A DNA stretch of 64,000 nucleotides from Rhodococcus pyridinivorans (GTDB lineage: Bacteria > Actinomycetota > Actinomycetes > Mycobacteriales > Mycobacteriaceae). Shown piece by piece: positions 18,704 through 26,894 of the stretch; the first letter of the stretch is position 1; each line of letters opens with the position of its first letter. A model generated the notes under the pieces. It saw only the letters and a program-made list of their open reading frames with translations, made no database searches and was not told where the DNA came from. The stretch is from the NCBI RefSeq assembly GCF_900105195.1, contig NZ_FNRX01000002.1, positions 3,534,001 through 3,598,000 of the forward strand. The letters run 5' to 3'. A program made the translations under genes and the position numbers.

Positions 18704-19081
18704 CTAGGGCGCGAAGGAGCGGAGGCCGACGTAGAAGGCGAGCGCGCCTTCGGGGGTGGTGAAGCGGATGCGGGATCCCTTGGGGAAGAAGATCGCGTCG
18801 TACGCACGGGCGATCTCGACCTGGCCGGTGTCGAGGTTCTCGAGGCGGAACTCGCCGTCGAGGACGACCTTCATCTCGTCGTATTCGTAGGTGTAGTCGA
18901 GGGGCGCCTCGGTGGGTTCGAGACGGAAGTAGCCGGAGGCCATGGGGCAGCCTTCGGGATTCGGGTGGACGTCGTCGATGTAGCCCTTCGTTCCCGGGAA
19001 CTCGTCGACCGACATCTGCGGGAGGTTCTTCCAGAAACCGGAGGTCACTCGGAATGCGGGCACGGTGGTGGTCTCGGACAT
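18704..19081 (-). CDS. Cupin domain protein (EutQ-like) leading the demethylase operon
   Basis: A 125-residue single-domain cupin: YDEMKVVLDGEFRLENLDTG and a second motif AIFFPKGSRIRFTTPEGALA. It resembles EutQ/ethanolamine-type cupins. It is the first gene of the operon, with a GAGGAG ribosome-binding site before the ATG. Its role is unknown: it might bind the amine or formaldehyde product, or serve as an extra subunit. No tetrahydrofolate-binding (GcvT-like) subunit, which channels formaldehyde in HODM, is seen anywhere in this operon. A possible -10 (TATCGT, 19161-19156) lies upstream, by eye only. Confidence 0.75.
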   Translation of the reverse strand: MSETTTVPAFRVTSGFWKNLPQMSVDEFPGTKGYIDDVHPNPEGCPMASGYFRLEPTEAPLDYTYEYDEMKVVLDGEFRLENLDTGQVEIARAYDAIFFPKGSRIRFTTPEGALAFYVGLRSFAP

Positions 19082-19277
19082 GGCAACTCCTCAAAGGGAA
19101 GGAATGCGCGAACGCGCGGTGTGCAATGAGAACGTCGATCGCTGACGTGAAACAGACGATAATGGGAAGAAACGCAGCGATGGTTGCAGTTCTGTTAACG
19201 CGCGTAACCGATTCCTCTCGAGGGCAAGGGAATCCGGACCCTCGAGGAGGTTCCCCGGAACCTGGACGGAACATCCG

Positions 19278-19394
19278 TCAGCGGCCGGGATCGAAGAGGG
19301 CGCGATGCCAGATACGCGTGACGATCTCGGCGGCCCGTTCGAGCGGTATGGGCGTCTCCTGCAGGGCGTCCTGCGCGTACCAGACGTAGTCCGA
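19278..19394 (-). pseudogene. C-terminal fragment of a regulator-like protein
   Basis: About 38 codons read YVWYAQDALQETPIPLERAA then EIVTRIWHRALFDPGR and stop. This resembles the end of TetR/AcrR-type regulators, with no remaining DNA-binding part upstream; beyond 19394 the sequence instead encodes an amidase fragment on the opposite strand. Identification rests on a short stretch, so it is tentative. Confidence 0.4.
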
Positions 19395-19452
19395 CCCAGC
19401 GCGGGCGGATCGCCCGGTCCGACTCCGGTGCCGTCGCCCGGCTGCGCGCCGC

Positions 19453-19960
19453 GGGCTCGTCGGGTTCAAGCCGACCACCGGATCGTGCGCGGACGAACGG
19501 GGTTTCCGCGCGATGACTGATTTCGTCACCGCCGGCCCGCCGGCCTGGACGGTGGACGAAACCCGCATCATGACGGAGATCCTCGCCGAGACGACCTTCG
19601 AACGCACCGCGGTGCGGCACCGGCGGATCGCCTTCTTCCGGCGCCCGGACGGACGTCCGGTCGATCCCGCGGTCGCCCGCACCGTCGAGACCGTCGCCGG
19701 AATCCTGTCGGATCTCGGGCACGAGGTCGTCGAGACCGACATCCCGATCCAGGGGTGGAACGAGATCTTCGGGCCGCTCGTGCTCGACGACGGGCTGCGC
19801 GAACGCGCCCATCTGCTCGACGATCCGGAGCTGCTGACCCCGCTACGAGCGGGCGAGTCCGCGAGCCGCGATGCAGCTGACCAGCGCCGAGGTCGCCGGT
19901 GCCCGCGGGCACTGGACGGATTCCGCCTCCGCATGGACGATTTCCTGCACCGTTGCCGTC
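19453..19960 (+). pseudogene. Amidase-signature enzyme remnant
   Basis: From 19453 the frame reads GLVGFKPTTG, a typical amidase-signature motif, then EILAETTF, RRIAFFRRPDGRPVDPAVAR, TVAGILSDLGHEVVETD, GWNEIFGPLVL and RALDGFRLRMDDFL, all in the order expected of the C-terminal half of an amidase. The catalytic Lys-Ser-Ser region is missing, the frame appears shifted around 19850-19880, and the 3' end is joined to an acyl-CoA dehydrogenase fragment. It cannot make an active amidase. Confidence 0.65.
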
Positions 19961-20364
19961 AAGGGCATCGACACCCTGAACGGTACCGAGGTCGACGACC
20001 TCTACTTCTCCGACTGCGAGTTGCCCGCCGACTCGGTGGTCGGTGAGGTCGGCCAGGGCTGGTCCCAGCTCATGCCCGGGCCGGCGACCGAGCGCTGATC
20101 CTCGCCGCCCAGATGCTCGGCGTCGCCGAACGTGCCTTCGACGACCCCTAGGGTCTGGCGCGGGCGTCGTCGATGGCCAAACTCGAGGCGACGGAGGTCG
20201 CCAAGAACACGGCCCTCGAGTGCGTGCAGATGATGGGCGGCTACGGCTACTCCACCGAGTTCGACATGGTGCAGCACGTGCGCGCGGCCCTCGGCGCGAC
20301 GATCTACGGCGGAACCAACGAGATCCAGCGCGACATCATCGGGAACTCGTTCGGTCTCCGATAG
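19961..20364 (+). pseudogene. Acyl-CoA dehydrogenase remnant
   Basis: Three pieces of an acyl-CoA dehydrogenase survive: a middle-domain piece (GIDTLNGTEVDDLYFSDCEL, GEVGQGWSQLM), then after a frameshift LILAAQMLGVAERAFDDP followed by an in-frame TAG, then after a large internal deletion the C-terminal piece (MMGGYGYSTEFDMVQHVRAA, GGTNEIQRDIIGNSFG). The gene is inactive by several independent lesions. It is joined directly to the amidase remnant, so at least one deletion fused the two. Confidence 0.75.
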
Positions 20365-20387
20365 AACCCTCGCTCACACGAACATCG

Positions 20388-20423
20388 CAGCGGCGGGACG
20401 GTCCTTCGACCGTCCCGCCGCTG
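20388..20423 (+). terminator. Strong intrinsic terminator
   Basis: Perfect 16-bp stem (20388-20403 and 20408-20423) with a CTTC loop, followed by TTTGTCGTT. It insulates the glnT operon from the decayed genes upstream. Confidence 0.85.
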
Positions 20424-20482
20424 TTTGTCGTTCGCATACAGGGCGGTTTCCACGCCAAGCGTCACCGCGATCTCACGGTTGC

Positions 20483-20539
20483 GTAACACGCCCGTCATGG
20501 ATACCGTGTTTCCTTCTATTCGACAGCGATTCCTACAGT
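20483..20539 (+). promoter_or_regulatory. Dyad operator and -10 upstream of glnT
   Basis: An imperfect dyad GTAACACG-N14-CGTGTTTC (20483-20490 and 20505-20512) lies upstream of a TACAGT -10-like hexamer at 20534-20539. The GTAAC and (reverse) GAAAC halves recall the GlnR half-sites of actinobacteria, but the spacing differs from the usual arrangement, so the regulator is not assigned. Confidence 0.35.
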
Positions 20540-20566
20540 GAAACTTCGTCGAACCGAGGAGCCCCC

Positions 20567-21943
20567 ATGACGCTGGAAGCCACCGACACATCCGTGCTGC
20601 GCCTCCCGTCCACGAACGGCCGGTCCCCCGAGACCTCCGGCACCGCCGGTCTGGCCGAGCTCGCACACGCGACCGGCACCCGCTTCATCCTCGCCGTCTT
20701 CACCACCCTGTCCGGAAAGCCCTGCGCCAAGCTGGTTCCCGTCGAATCCGTCGACGAGCTCGCCACCGACGGTGTCGGTTTCGCCGGCTACGCCGCGGGC
20801 TCGATGGGCCAGGTCCCCAAGGACCCCGACCTGGTCGCCATCCCCGACGTCTCGTCCTTCACCCCCATCCCCTTCGTCCGCGAGGGCCTGGCGCTGGTCC
20901 ACTGCGACCCCTACGTCGAGGGCAAGCCCTGGCCGTACGCCCCGCGGGTGATCCTCAAGACCGCGCTCGCGCAGGCCGCCGCCAAGGGCCTGGGCGTCAA
21001 GGTGGGCACCGAGATCGAGTACTTCCTCGTCCAGCGCGACGAGAACGGAACCCTGCGCACCGCCGACGCCCTCGACACCTCCCGCCAGCCCTGCTACGAC
21101 GCCCGCGACGTCACCCGCATGTACGAGCACCTGACGTCGATCTCCTCGGCGATGAACACCCTCGGATGGGGCAACTACGCCAACGACCACGAGGACGGCA
21201 ACGGGCAGTTCGAGCAGAACTTCCAGTACGCCGACGCCCTGACCACCGCCGACCGCGTCATCACCCTGCGTTACCTCATCTCCGTGCTCGCCGAGCAGCG
21301 CGGCATGACCGCGACCTTCATGCCCAAGCCGTTCGCCGATCGCACCGGCTCCGGGATGCACATGCACCTGTCGCTGTGGCAGGGCGACACCCCCGTCTTC
21401 CCCGACGCGAACGATTCCTGCGGACTCGGACTGTCCAAGACCGCCTACTCGTTCGTCGCCGGCATCCTCGAGCACGCCTGCGCCCTGCAGGGTGTCATCG
21501 CACCGACGGTCAACTCCTACAAGCGCACCGGCGCCACCAGCACCGCCTCCGGCGCCACCTGGTCGCCGCGCTACGCGACCTACGGCGGCAACGACCGCAC
21601 CCACTACCTGCGCGTCCCCGACGCCAACCGCGTCGAACTGCGCGGCGGGGACGGCTCGGCCAACCCCTATCTCGCCACCGCCGCGACCGTCGCCGCCGGC
21701 CTCGACGGCATCGAACGCGACCTCGATCCCGGCGAGCCGGGCACCGGCGGCACCGCGACGCTGCCGATGACGCTGCTGCACGCCATGGACGCCCTCGAGG
21801 CCGATCCGGTGGTCTCCGGCGCACTCGACGCAGCCGGTGCGGGCGTTGCCGACTACTTCGCCTCCCTCAAGCGCGAGGAGTTCTTCCACTGGCACAACAC
21901 CGTGACCCCGTGGGAGATCGACAGCTATCTGACCGCTTTCTGA
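20567..21943 (+). CDS. glnT: Type III glutamine synthetase family protein (gamma-glutamylmethylamide synthetase-like)
   Basis: A 458-residue glutamine-synthetase-fold ligase. Metal and substrate motifs are GTEIEYFLV, HEDGNGQFEQNF, GSGMHMHLSLW, PTVNSYKR and NRVELRGGDGSANPYLATA. It fits the GlnT/type III group that includes gamma-glutamylmethylamide synthetase (GmaS), which joins an amine to the gamma-carboxyl of glutamate with ATP. It is the first gene of a plus-strand operon whose next three genes encode an N-methylglutamate-synthase-like enzyme, so a methylamine (or other small amine) as the substrate is the best inference; plain glutamine synthesis is the alternative. It has a GAGGAG ribosome-binding site. 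Confidence 0.85.
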   Translation: MTLEATDTSVLRLPSTNGRSPETSGTAGLAELAHATGTRFILAVFTTLSGKPCAKLVPVESVDELATDGVGFAGYAAGSMGQVPKDPDLVAIPDVSSFTPIPFVREGLALVHCDPYVEGKPWPYAPRVILKTALAQAAAKGLGVKVGTEIEYFLVQRDENGTLRTADALDTSRQPCYDARDVTRMYEHLTSISSAMNTLGWGNYANDHEDGNGQFEQNFQYADALTTADRVITLRYLISVLAEQRGMTATFMPKPFADRTGSGMHMHLSLWQGDTPVFPDANDSCGLGLSKTAYSFVAGILEHACALQGVIAPTVNSYKRTGATSTASGATWSPRYATYGGNDRTHYLRVPDANRVELRGGDGSANPYLATAATVAAGLDGIERDLDPGEPGTGGTATLPMTLLHAMDALEADPVVSGALDAAGAGVADYFASLKREEFFHWHNTVTPWEIDSYLTAF

Positions 21944-21985
21944 TCACCCGACTTCTTCCAGACCCATCGAACAGGAGAGACGACC

Positions 21986-22873
21986 ATGTGCGGAATCGTC
22001 GGACTTCATCTGCGAGACGCCTCGCTCGAGCCCCGGTTGGGCAGCCTGCTGACCGGGATGCTCGGGCAGATGGTGGACCGCGGACCGGATTCGGCGGGCG
22101 TCGCCGTCTACGGCAACCCGGTCTTCTCCCCCGCCGGGGAGTCGTCGGTCTCGGTGCTCGACGCACCCTCGGACCTCGTCACCGCCGTCGGCGATGCACT
22201 GGGTGTGACCGTCGGGGCGCTCGATCTCGCCCCCACCACCGTGCTGCACGCCCCCGTCCCCGCGACCCTGCTCGCCGACACCGTCCGCACGCTGGCTCCC
22301 ACCGCGACCGTCATCGGTTTCGGCGACGACGTGACCGTCCTCAAGGGCACCGGCGATCCCCGCGATCTCGCCGAGACCTTCGGCCTGCCCGCCGCCTCCG
22401 GCCGGCGGGGTGTCGGCCACACCCGCATGGCCACCGAATCCGCCGTCACCGCAGCAGGATCGCACCCCTTCGCCGTCGGCCCCGACCAGTGCCTCGTGCA
22501 CAACGGCTCGTTCTCCAACCACCTGTCGATCAAGCGCGAACTCGAGGACGAGGGCGTGGTGTTCGACAGCGAGAACGACACCGAGGTCGGCGCACGCTTC
22601 GTCGCCAAACATCTCGCCGAGGGCGCCGACCTGGAGAAGGCACTGCGTCTGCTCGGTGAACGCTTCGACGGGTTCTACACCCTGCTGGTGTCCACCTCCG
22701 ATTCGTTCGCCGTGGTCCGCGATCCGATCGCTTGCAAGCCCGCGATCGTCGCCGAGTGCGACGCCTACGTCGCGATGGCCTCGGAATTCCGCGCCCTGGC
22801 AGGACTTCCCGGCATCGCCGACGCCCGCATCTTCGAACCCGAGCCGGACCGGGTCTACGTGTGGCGACGCTGA
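21986..22873 (+). CDS. Class II glutamine amidotransferase-like protein (MgsA/GlxB-like)
   Basis: A 295-residue Ntn-type amidotransferase domain beginning MCGIVG, with the catalytic Cys at position 2. GHTRMATES, HNGSFSNH and NDTEVGARF are the standard substrate-binding motifs. It corresponds to the amidotransferase piece of glutamate synthase encoded as a separate subunit, as in MgsA of N-methylglutamate synthase and GlxB of rhizobia. The expected job is to release amine or ammonia from gamma-glutamylmethylamide (or glutamine). It is 42 bp downstream of glnT. Confidence 0.85.
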   Translation: MCGIVGLHLRDASLEPRLGSLLTGMLGQMVDRGPDSAGVAVYGNPVFSPAGESSVSVLDAPSDLVTAVGDALGVTVGALDLAPTTVLHAPVPATLLADTVRTLAPTATVIGFGDDVTVLKGTGDPRDLAETFGLPAASGRRGVGHTRMATESAVTAAGSHPFAVGPDQCLVHNGSFSNHLSIKRELEDEGVVFDSENDTEVGARFVAKHLAEGADLEKALRLLGERFDGFYTLLVSTSDSFAVVRDPIACKPAIVAECDAYVAMASEFRALAGLPGIADARIFEPEPDRVYVWRR

Positions 22874-22926
22874 CCGGCCGCGCGAATCCCGACTCCGCCG
22901 TCCCGATCTCATCCCCGGAGGCAATC

Positions 22927-23625
22927 ATGACCACCGATACCCTGCTCCCGACCGCCACCTACGACCTGGCGACGACCACTACCCGCGAACTCAATGCGGC
23001 ACTGCACGCGATGGAGGCCCCGGCCTCGATCGAGGTGGTGAACCCGCAAGGCGCCCACGCACTCGCCTGCGGCCTGAACCGGCCGATCGACGTCCGCATC
23101 GACGGCCACGTCGGCTACTACGCAGCCGGGATGAACCAGCACGCCCACGTGACCATCGATGGCAACGCCGGCGTCGGGGTCGCGGAGAACATGATGTCGG
23201 GCAGTGTGCGCGTCACCGGCGACGCCTCGCAGTCCGCCGGTGCGACCGCCCACGGCGGGCTGCTGGTCATCGAAGGCAACGCCGCCGCACGCTGCGGCAT
23301 CTCGATGAAGGGCGTCGACATCGTCGTCGGCGGTGATATCGGTCACATGAGCGCCTTCATGGGACAGGCCGGCCGACTCGTCGTCCTCGGCGATGCCGGT
23401 GAGGCCCTGGGCGATTCACTGTACGAGGTGCGGATCTACGTGCGGGGCAGCGTCGCCTCGCTCGGTGCGGACTGCGTCAAGAAGGAGATGCTCCCCGAGC
23501 ACATCGCCGAGCTGCAGGAACTGCTCGACACGGCCGGTTTCGACGCCGACCCGGCCGAGTTCACCCGCTACGGCTCGGCCCGGCAGCTCTACCACTTCCA
23601 CGTCGACAACGCTTCGGCCTACTGA
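22927..23625 (+). CDS. GltB C-terminal-like GXGXG protein (MgsB/GlxC-like)
   Basis: A 232-residue right-handed beta-helix protein matching the C-terminal GXGXG domain of glutamate synthase. Regular Gly-rich turns are seen: VRIDGHVGYYAAGMNQHAHV, TIDGNAGVGVAENMMSG, GGDIGHMSAFMGQAGRL. It corresponds to MgsB/GlxC. This domain is structural and helps position the synthase and amidotransferase subunits. The ATG at 22927 follows a CCGGAGG ribosome-binding site; the longer open frame overlaps the preceding gene. Confidence 0.85.
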   Translation: MTTDTLLPTATYDLATTTTRELNAALHAMEAPASIEVVNPQGAHALACGLNRPIDVRIDGHVGYYAAGMNQHAHVTIDGNAGVGVAENMMSGSVRVTGDASQSAGATAHGGLLVIEGNAAARCGISMKGVDIVVGGDIGHMSAFMGQAGRLVVLGDAGEALGDSLYEVRIYVRGSVASLGADCVKKEMLPEHIAELQELLDTAGFDADPAEFTRYGSARQLYHFHVDNASAY

Positions 23626-23671
23626 GAGCCCCCGACGTTCTTCCGCCCGCTCGACCCCCGAGGAGACTTCC

Positions 23672-25000
23672 ATGACCTTCCAGCCCGGACTGCGTGAGTC
23701 GGCCACCTTCGACCGCAACGTCATCCACGAGATCCAGCGCGCCGCCGCGACCGGCATCTACGACATCCGCGGCTGGGGTGCCAAGCGCAAGGTTCCCCAC
23801 TTCGACGACCTGCTCTTCCTCGGCGCGTCCATGTCGCGTTACCCACTCGAGGGCTACCGCGAGAAGTGTGAGACCGACGTCGTCCTCGGCGACCGCAACG
23901 CGAAGTACCCGTTGCACCTCGACATCCCGGTCACGATCGCCGGAATGAGCTTCGGTGCGCTGTCCGGTCGCGCGAAGGAGGCCCTCGGGCGTGGCGCCAG
24001 CGAGGTCGGCACGTCCACCACCACCGGCGACGGCGGCATGACCCCGGAAGAACGTGGGCAGTCCAAGCACCTCGTCTACCAGTACCTTCCGTCGCGATAC
24101 GGCATGAACCCCGACGACCTCCGCAAGGCCGACGCCATCGAGGTCGTGCTCGGCCAGGGAGCCAAGCCCGGTGGCGGCGGCATGCTCCTCGGGCAGAAGA
24201 TCACCGAGCGGGTCGCGGGGATGCGTACCCTGCCGGTGGGCATCGACCAGCGCAGCGCGTGCCGGCACCCCGACTGGACCGGCCCCGACGACCTCGCCAT
24301 CAAAATCCTCGAACTGCGCGAGATCACCGGCTGGGAGAAGCCGATCTACGTCAAGGTCGGCGCGACCCGCACCTACTACGACGTCAAGCTCGCCGTGAAG
24401 TCCGGCGCCGACGTCGTGGTGGTCGACGGGATGCAGGGTGGCACCGCTGCCACCCAGGACGTCTTCATCGAGCACGTCGGCATCCCGACCCTGGCCGCGC
24501 TCCCCCAGGCGGTGCAGGCCTTGCAGGAGATGGGTGTGCACCGCACCCCGGGCGGCGTGCAGCTGATCGTCTCGGGCGGTATCCGCTCGGGCGCCGACGT
24601 CGCCAAGGCGATGGCCCTCGGCGCGGACGCCGTCGCCATCGGCACGGCCGCGCTGATCGCCCTCGGCGACAACGATCCGAAGTACCAGGCCGAATACGAG
24701 AAGCTGGGCTCCGCAGCCGGTTTCTACGACGACTTCCAGGACGGCAAGGACCCCGCCGGCATCACCACGCAGGATCCCGACCTGCAGGCCCGCTTCGATC
24801 CGGTAGAGGGTGGCCGCCGCCTCGCGAACTACCTGCGGGTGCTCACCATGGAGGCCCAGACCATCGCCCGGGCGTGCGGCAAGTCGCACCTGCGCAATCT
24901 CGAACCGCAGGACCTCGTCGCGGTCACGATGGAGGCCGCCGCGATGGCTCGGGTGCCCCTGGCCGGCACCGACTGGATCCCCGGCCGCAGCGCCTTCTGA
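23672..25000 (+). CDS. FMN-binding glutamate synthase family protein (MgsC/GlxD-like)
   Basis: A 442-residue FMN TIM-barrel synthase subunit. Characteristic segments are ITIAGMSFGALSGRAKEALG-like (VTIAGMSFGALSGRA), GTSTTTGDGGMTPEE, GQGAKPGGGGMLLGQK, VVVDGMQGGTAATQ and IVSGGIRSGADVAKAMALGA. It is the synthase core in N-methylglutamate synthase (MgsC) and GlxD. With the two genes before it, the predicted reaction is gamma-glutamylmethylamide plus glutamate to N-methylglutamate, with ammonia recycling. It contains only scattered Cys residues; a classical 3Fe-4S Cys motif of GltB was not seen. Confidence 0.88.
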   Translation: MTFQPGLRESATFDRNVIHEIQRAAATGIYDIRGWGAKRKVPHFDDLLFLGASMSRYPLEGYREKCETDVVLGDRNAKYPLHLDIPVTIAGMSFGALSGRAKEALGRGASEVGTSTTTGDGGMTPEERGQSKHLVYQYLPSRYGMNPDDLRKADAIEVVLGQGAKPGGGGMLLGQKITERVAGMRTLPVGIDQRSACRHPDWTGPDDLAIKILELREITGWEKPIYVKVGATRTYYDVKLAVKSGADVVVVDGMQGGTAATQDVFIEHVGIPTLAALPQAVQALQEMGVHRTPGGVQLIVSGGIRSGADVAKAMALGADAVAIGTAALIALGDNDPKYQAEYEKLGSAAGFYDDFQDGKDPAGITTQDPDLQARFDPVEGGRRLANYLRVLTMEAQTIARACGKSHLRNLEPQDLVAVTMEAAAMARVPLAGTDWIPGRSAF

Positions 25001-25046
25001 CCGTGGCGACAGGCCTGCCACCGCACTTCCCGAGAGGACACAAGAT

Positions 25047-26276
25047 ATGACCGCCTTCGACACGCTCTGGGCATCGATCCTGGATGTCGGTAAGCATCCG
25101 ACGACCGGGGGCTATCGCCGATTCGCTTGGAGCGACGCCGATCTCACTCTCCGCGAGTGGTTCCGCGGCTGCGCCGCCGAGCGCGGCATGGACGTCGAAG
25201 AGGACCGGAACGGGAACCTGTGGGCGTGGTGGCTCCCCGTCGGCTGGGAAGGCGATCCCACCGACGCCTTCGTCACCGGTTCGCACCTGGACTCGGTGCC
25301 CGACGGCGGCGCGTTCGACGGACCACTCGGCGTGGTCTCGGCGTTCGCCGCGGTCGATCTGGTCCGGGAGCGCGGCATCGTCCCGACCGTGCCGATCGCG
25401 ATCACCGCGTTCTCCGACGAGGAGGGTGCCCGCTTCGGTGTGGCTTGCGTGGGCAGTCAGCTCACCACCGGGGCGCTCGCTCCGCAGCGTGCGCTCGGCC
25501 TGCGTGATCGTGACGGAATAACGTTGGCCGAGGCCATGACCCGCGCCGGTCGCGTGCCCGAACACATCGGCACCGACCCCACCCTCGTCGACCGGGTCGG
25601 GGTGTACGTCGAACTTCACGTCGAACAGGGCCGGGCCCTCGACCTCGTCGATGCACCGGTCGCGGTCGCGTCGTCGATCTGGCCGCACGGCCGATGGCAG
25701 TTCACCTTCACCGGTGAGGCCAACCACGCCGGAGCCACGCGCCTGGTGGACCGCCGCGACCCGATGCTCGCCTACGCCTCGTCGGTGCACAGCGCCCGCT
25801 CGTGTGCCGCGGCGGCCGGTGCGGTCGCCACCTTCGGCAAACTCGAGGTGCTGCCCAACGGGGCCAACGCGATCCCCTCCGAGATCAAGGCCTGGCTCGA
25901 CGCTCGCGCCGCGGACGAGGAGACCCTGACGACGCTGGTCGCCGAGATCGAGGCCGAGGCCCGCAAACACTGCCTGCCGGACGAGATCGGACTCGATGTC
26001 TTCGCCGAATCGATCACCCCGATCGTCGAGTTCCCGGCCGGACCGCGCGAACGGTTGCGCCGCGCGCTGTCGCATCTCGGGGACATCCCGGTACTGCCCA
26101 CCCAGGCGGGACACGACGCGGGCATCCTCTCGGAGAAGGTTCCCACCGCAATGTTGTTCGTGCGCAACCCCACCGGTGTCTCGCATTCACCGCACGAGTT
26201 CGCCGAGGCCGACGATTGCAACATCGGAGCGCAGGCGCTGGCCGACATCATGGCGGACTGGACGACGGGCAGTTAG
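25047..26276 (+). CDS. M20 family amidohydrolase (allantoate/N-carbamoyl amino acid hydrolase-like)
   Basis: A 409-residue dizinc hydrolase. Metal ligands appear in GSHLDSVPDGGAFDGPLG, the DEEGARFG Glu pair, LHVEQG and the late SHSPHEFA histidine; the dimerisation lid includes GEANHAGATR. The family removes an N-carbamoyl, N-formyl or ureido group from amino acids. In actinobacterial histidine-utilisation loci a similar protein sits with HutD and HutF and is thought to act on an N-substituted glutamate. Here it is also next to a HutD gene and inside a glutamate-centred operon, so an N-substituted glutamate is a reasonable substrate guess. Confidence 0.85.
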   Translation: MTAFDTLWASILDVGKHPTTGGYRRFAWSDADLTLREWFRGCAAERGMDVEEDRNGNLWAWWLPVGWEGDPTDAFVTGSHLDSVPDGGAFDGPLGVVSAFAAVDLVRERGIVPTVPIAITAFSDEEGARFGVACVGSQLTTGALAPQRALGLRDRDGITLAEAMTRAGRVPEHIGTDPTLVDRVGVYVELHVEQGRALDLVDAPVAVASSIWPHGRWQFTFTGEANHAGATRLVDRRDPMLAYASSVHSARSCAAAAGAVATFGKLEVLPNGANAIPSEIKAWLDARAADEETLTTLVAEIEAEARKHCLPDEIGLDVFAESITPIVEFPAGPRERLRRALSHLGDIPVLPTQAGHDAGILSEKVPTAMLFVRNPTGVSHSPHEFAEADDCNIGAQALADIMADWTTGS

Positions 26277-26837
26277 GTGGCCGCGCAGGTGATCCGGCCC
26301 GGCGAGCGGCGGCGGGTGCCCTGGCGCAACGGCGCCGGGATCACGGAGGAGATCGCGACCGGACCCGACGGCCCCTCCGGCCGTCCGCTGTGGCGGATCA
26401 GCGTGGCCGAGCTGGGCTCCGAGCCCAGCGAGTTCTCGGCCTTTCCCGGCACGGAACGGATCTTCACCGTCATCGGTGAGCACGGCGCCGACCTCGACTC
26501 GGGCCACAGACCCCGTTCGCTGGATCCGTGGCGTCCACACTCGTTCGCCGGTGAGGACGCGCCCCACTGCGTCCCCCGAGGCGCCACCCGTGCATTCAAT
26601 GTCATGACCGAGCGCGGGGGCGCCACTGCGGCCGTCGGGTACTTCGCGCTCGACACGGTGTGCGACACCGCCGCAGATGGTGTCACGGCCCTCTACGTGC
26701 GATCGGGCTCGGTGCAGGCCGGTACCGAACGAGCTGCGCCCGGGGACTGCGTCCTGATCCGCGGCGAGGCCGTCACCCTACGAGGCTCGTCGGCCACCGG
26801 ACTCCTGGTCCGCATCGAACCCACTTCCTCCCTCTGA
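26277..26837 (+). CDS. hutD: HutD/Ves family cupin-like protein
   Basis: A 186-residue HutD-family protein: GERRRVPWRNGAGITEEIA, FSAFPGTERIFTVIGEHGAD and a C-terminal GDCVLIRGEAVTLRG. HutD is thought to modulate histidine/urocanate breakdown by binding a pathway intermediate, possibly N-formimino- or N-formylglutamate. The GTG start follows the M20 stop codon with no gap (TAGGTG), so the two are translationally linked. No other hut gene is in the window, which suggests it has been recruited for a related glutamate derivative. Confidence 0.82.
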   Translation: MAAQVIRPGERRRVPWRNGAGITEEIATGPDGPSGRPLWRISVAELGSEPSEFSAFPGTERIFTVIGEHGADLDSGHRPRSLDPWRPHSFAGEDAPHCVPRGATRAFNVMTERGGATAAVGYFALDTVCDTAADGVTALYVRSGSVQAGTERAAPGDCVLIRGEAVTLRGSSATGLLVRIEPTSSL

Positions 26838-26894
26838 CATCGACTCCCCCACCGACCTCCTGATTCGGAGGCCGACCGAACGAAGGATCCTCAG

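Noticed and set aside
19195..19934. Minus-strand frames opposite the amidase remnant
   Set aside because: Except for the 38-residue regulator-like tail at 19278-19394 they are complements of the amidase fragment with no domain of their own.
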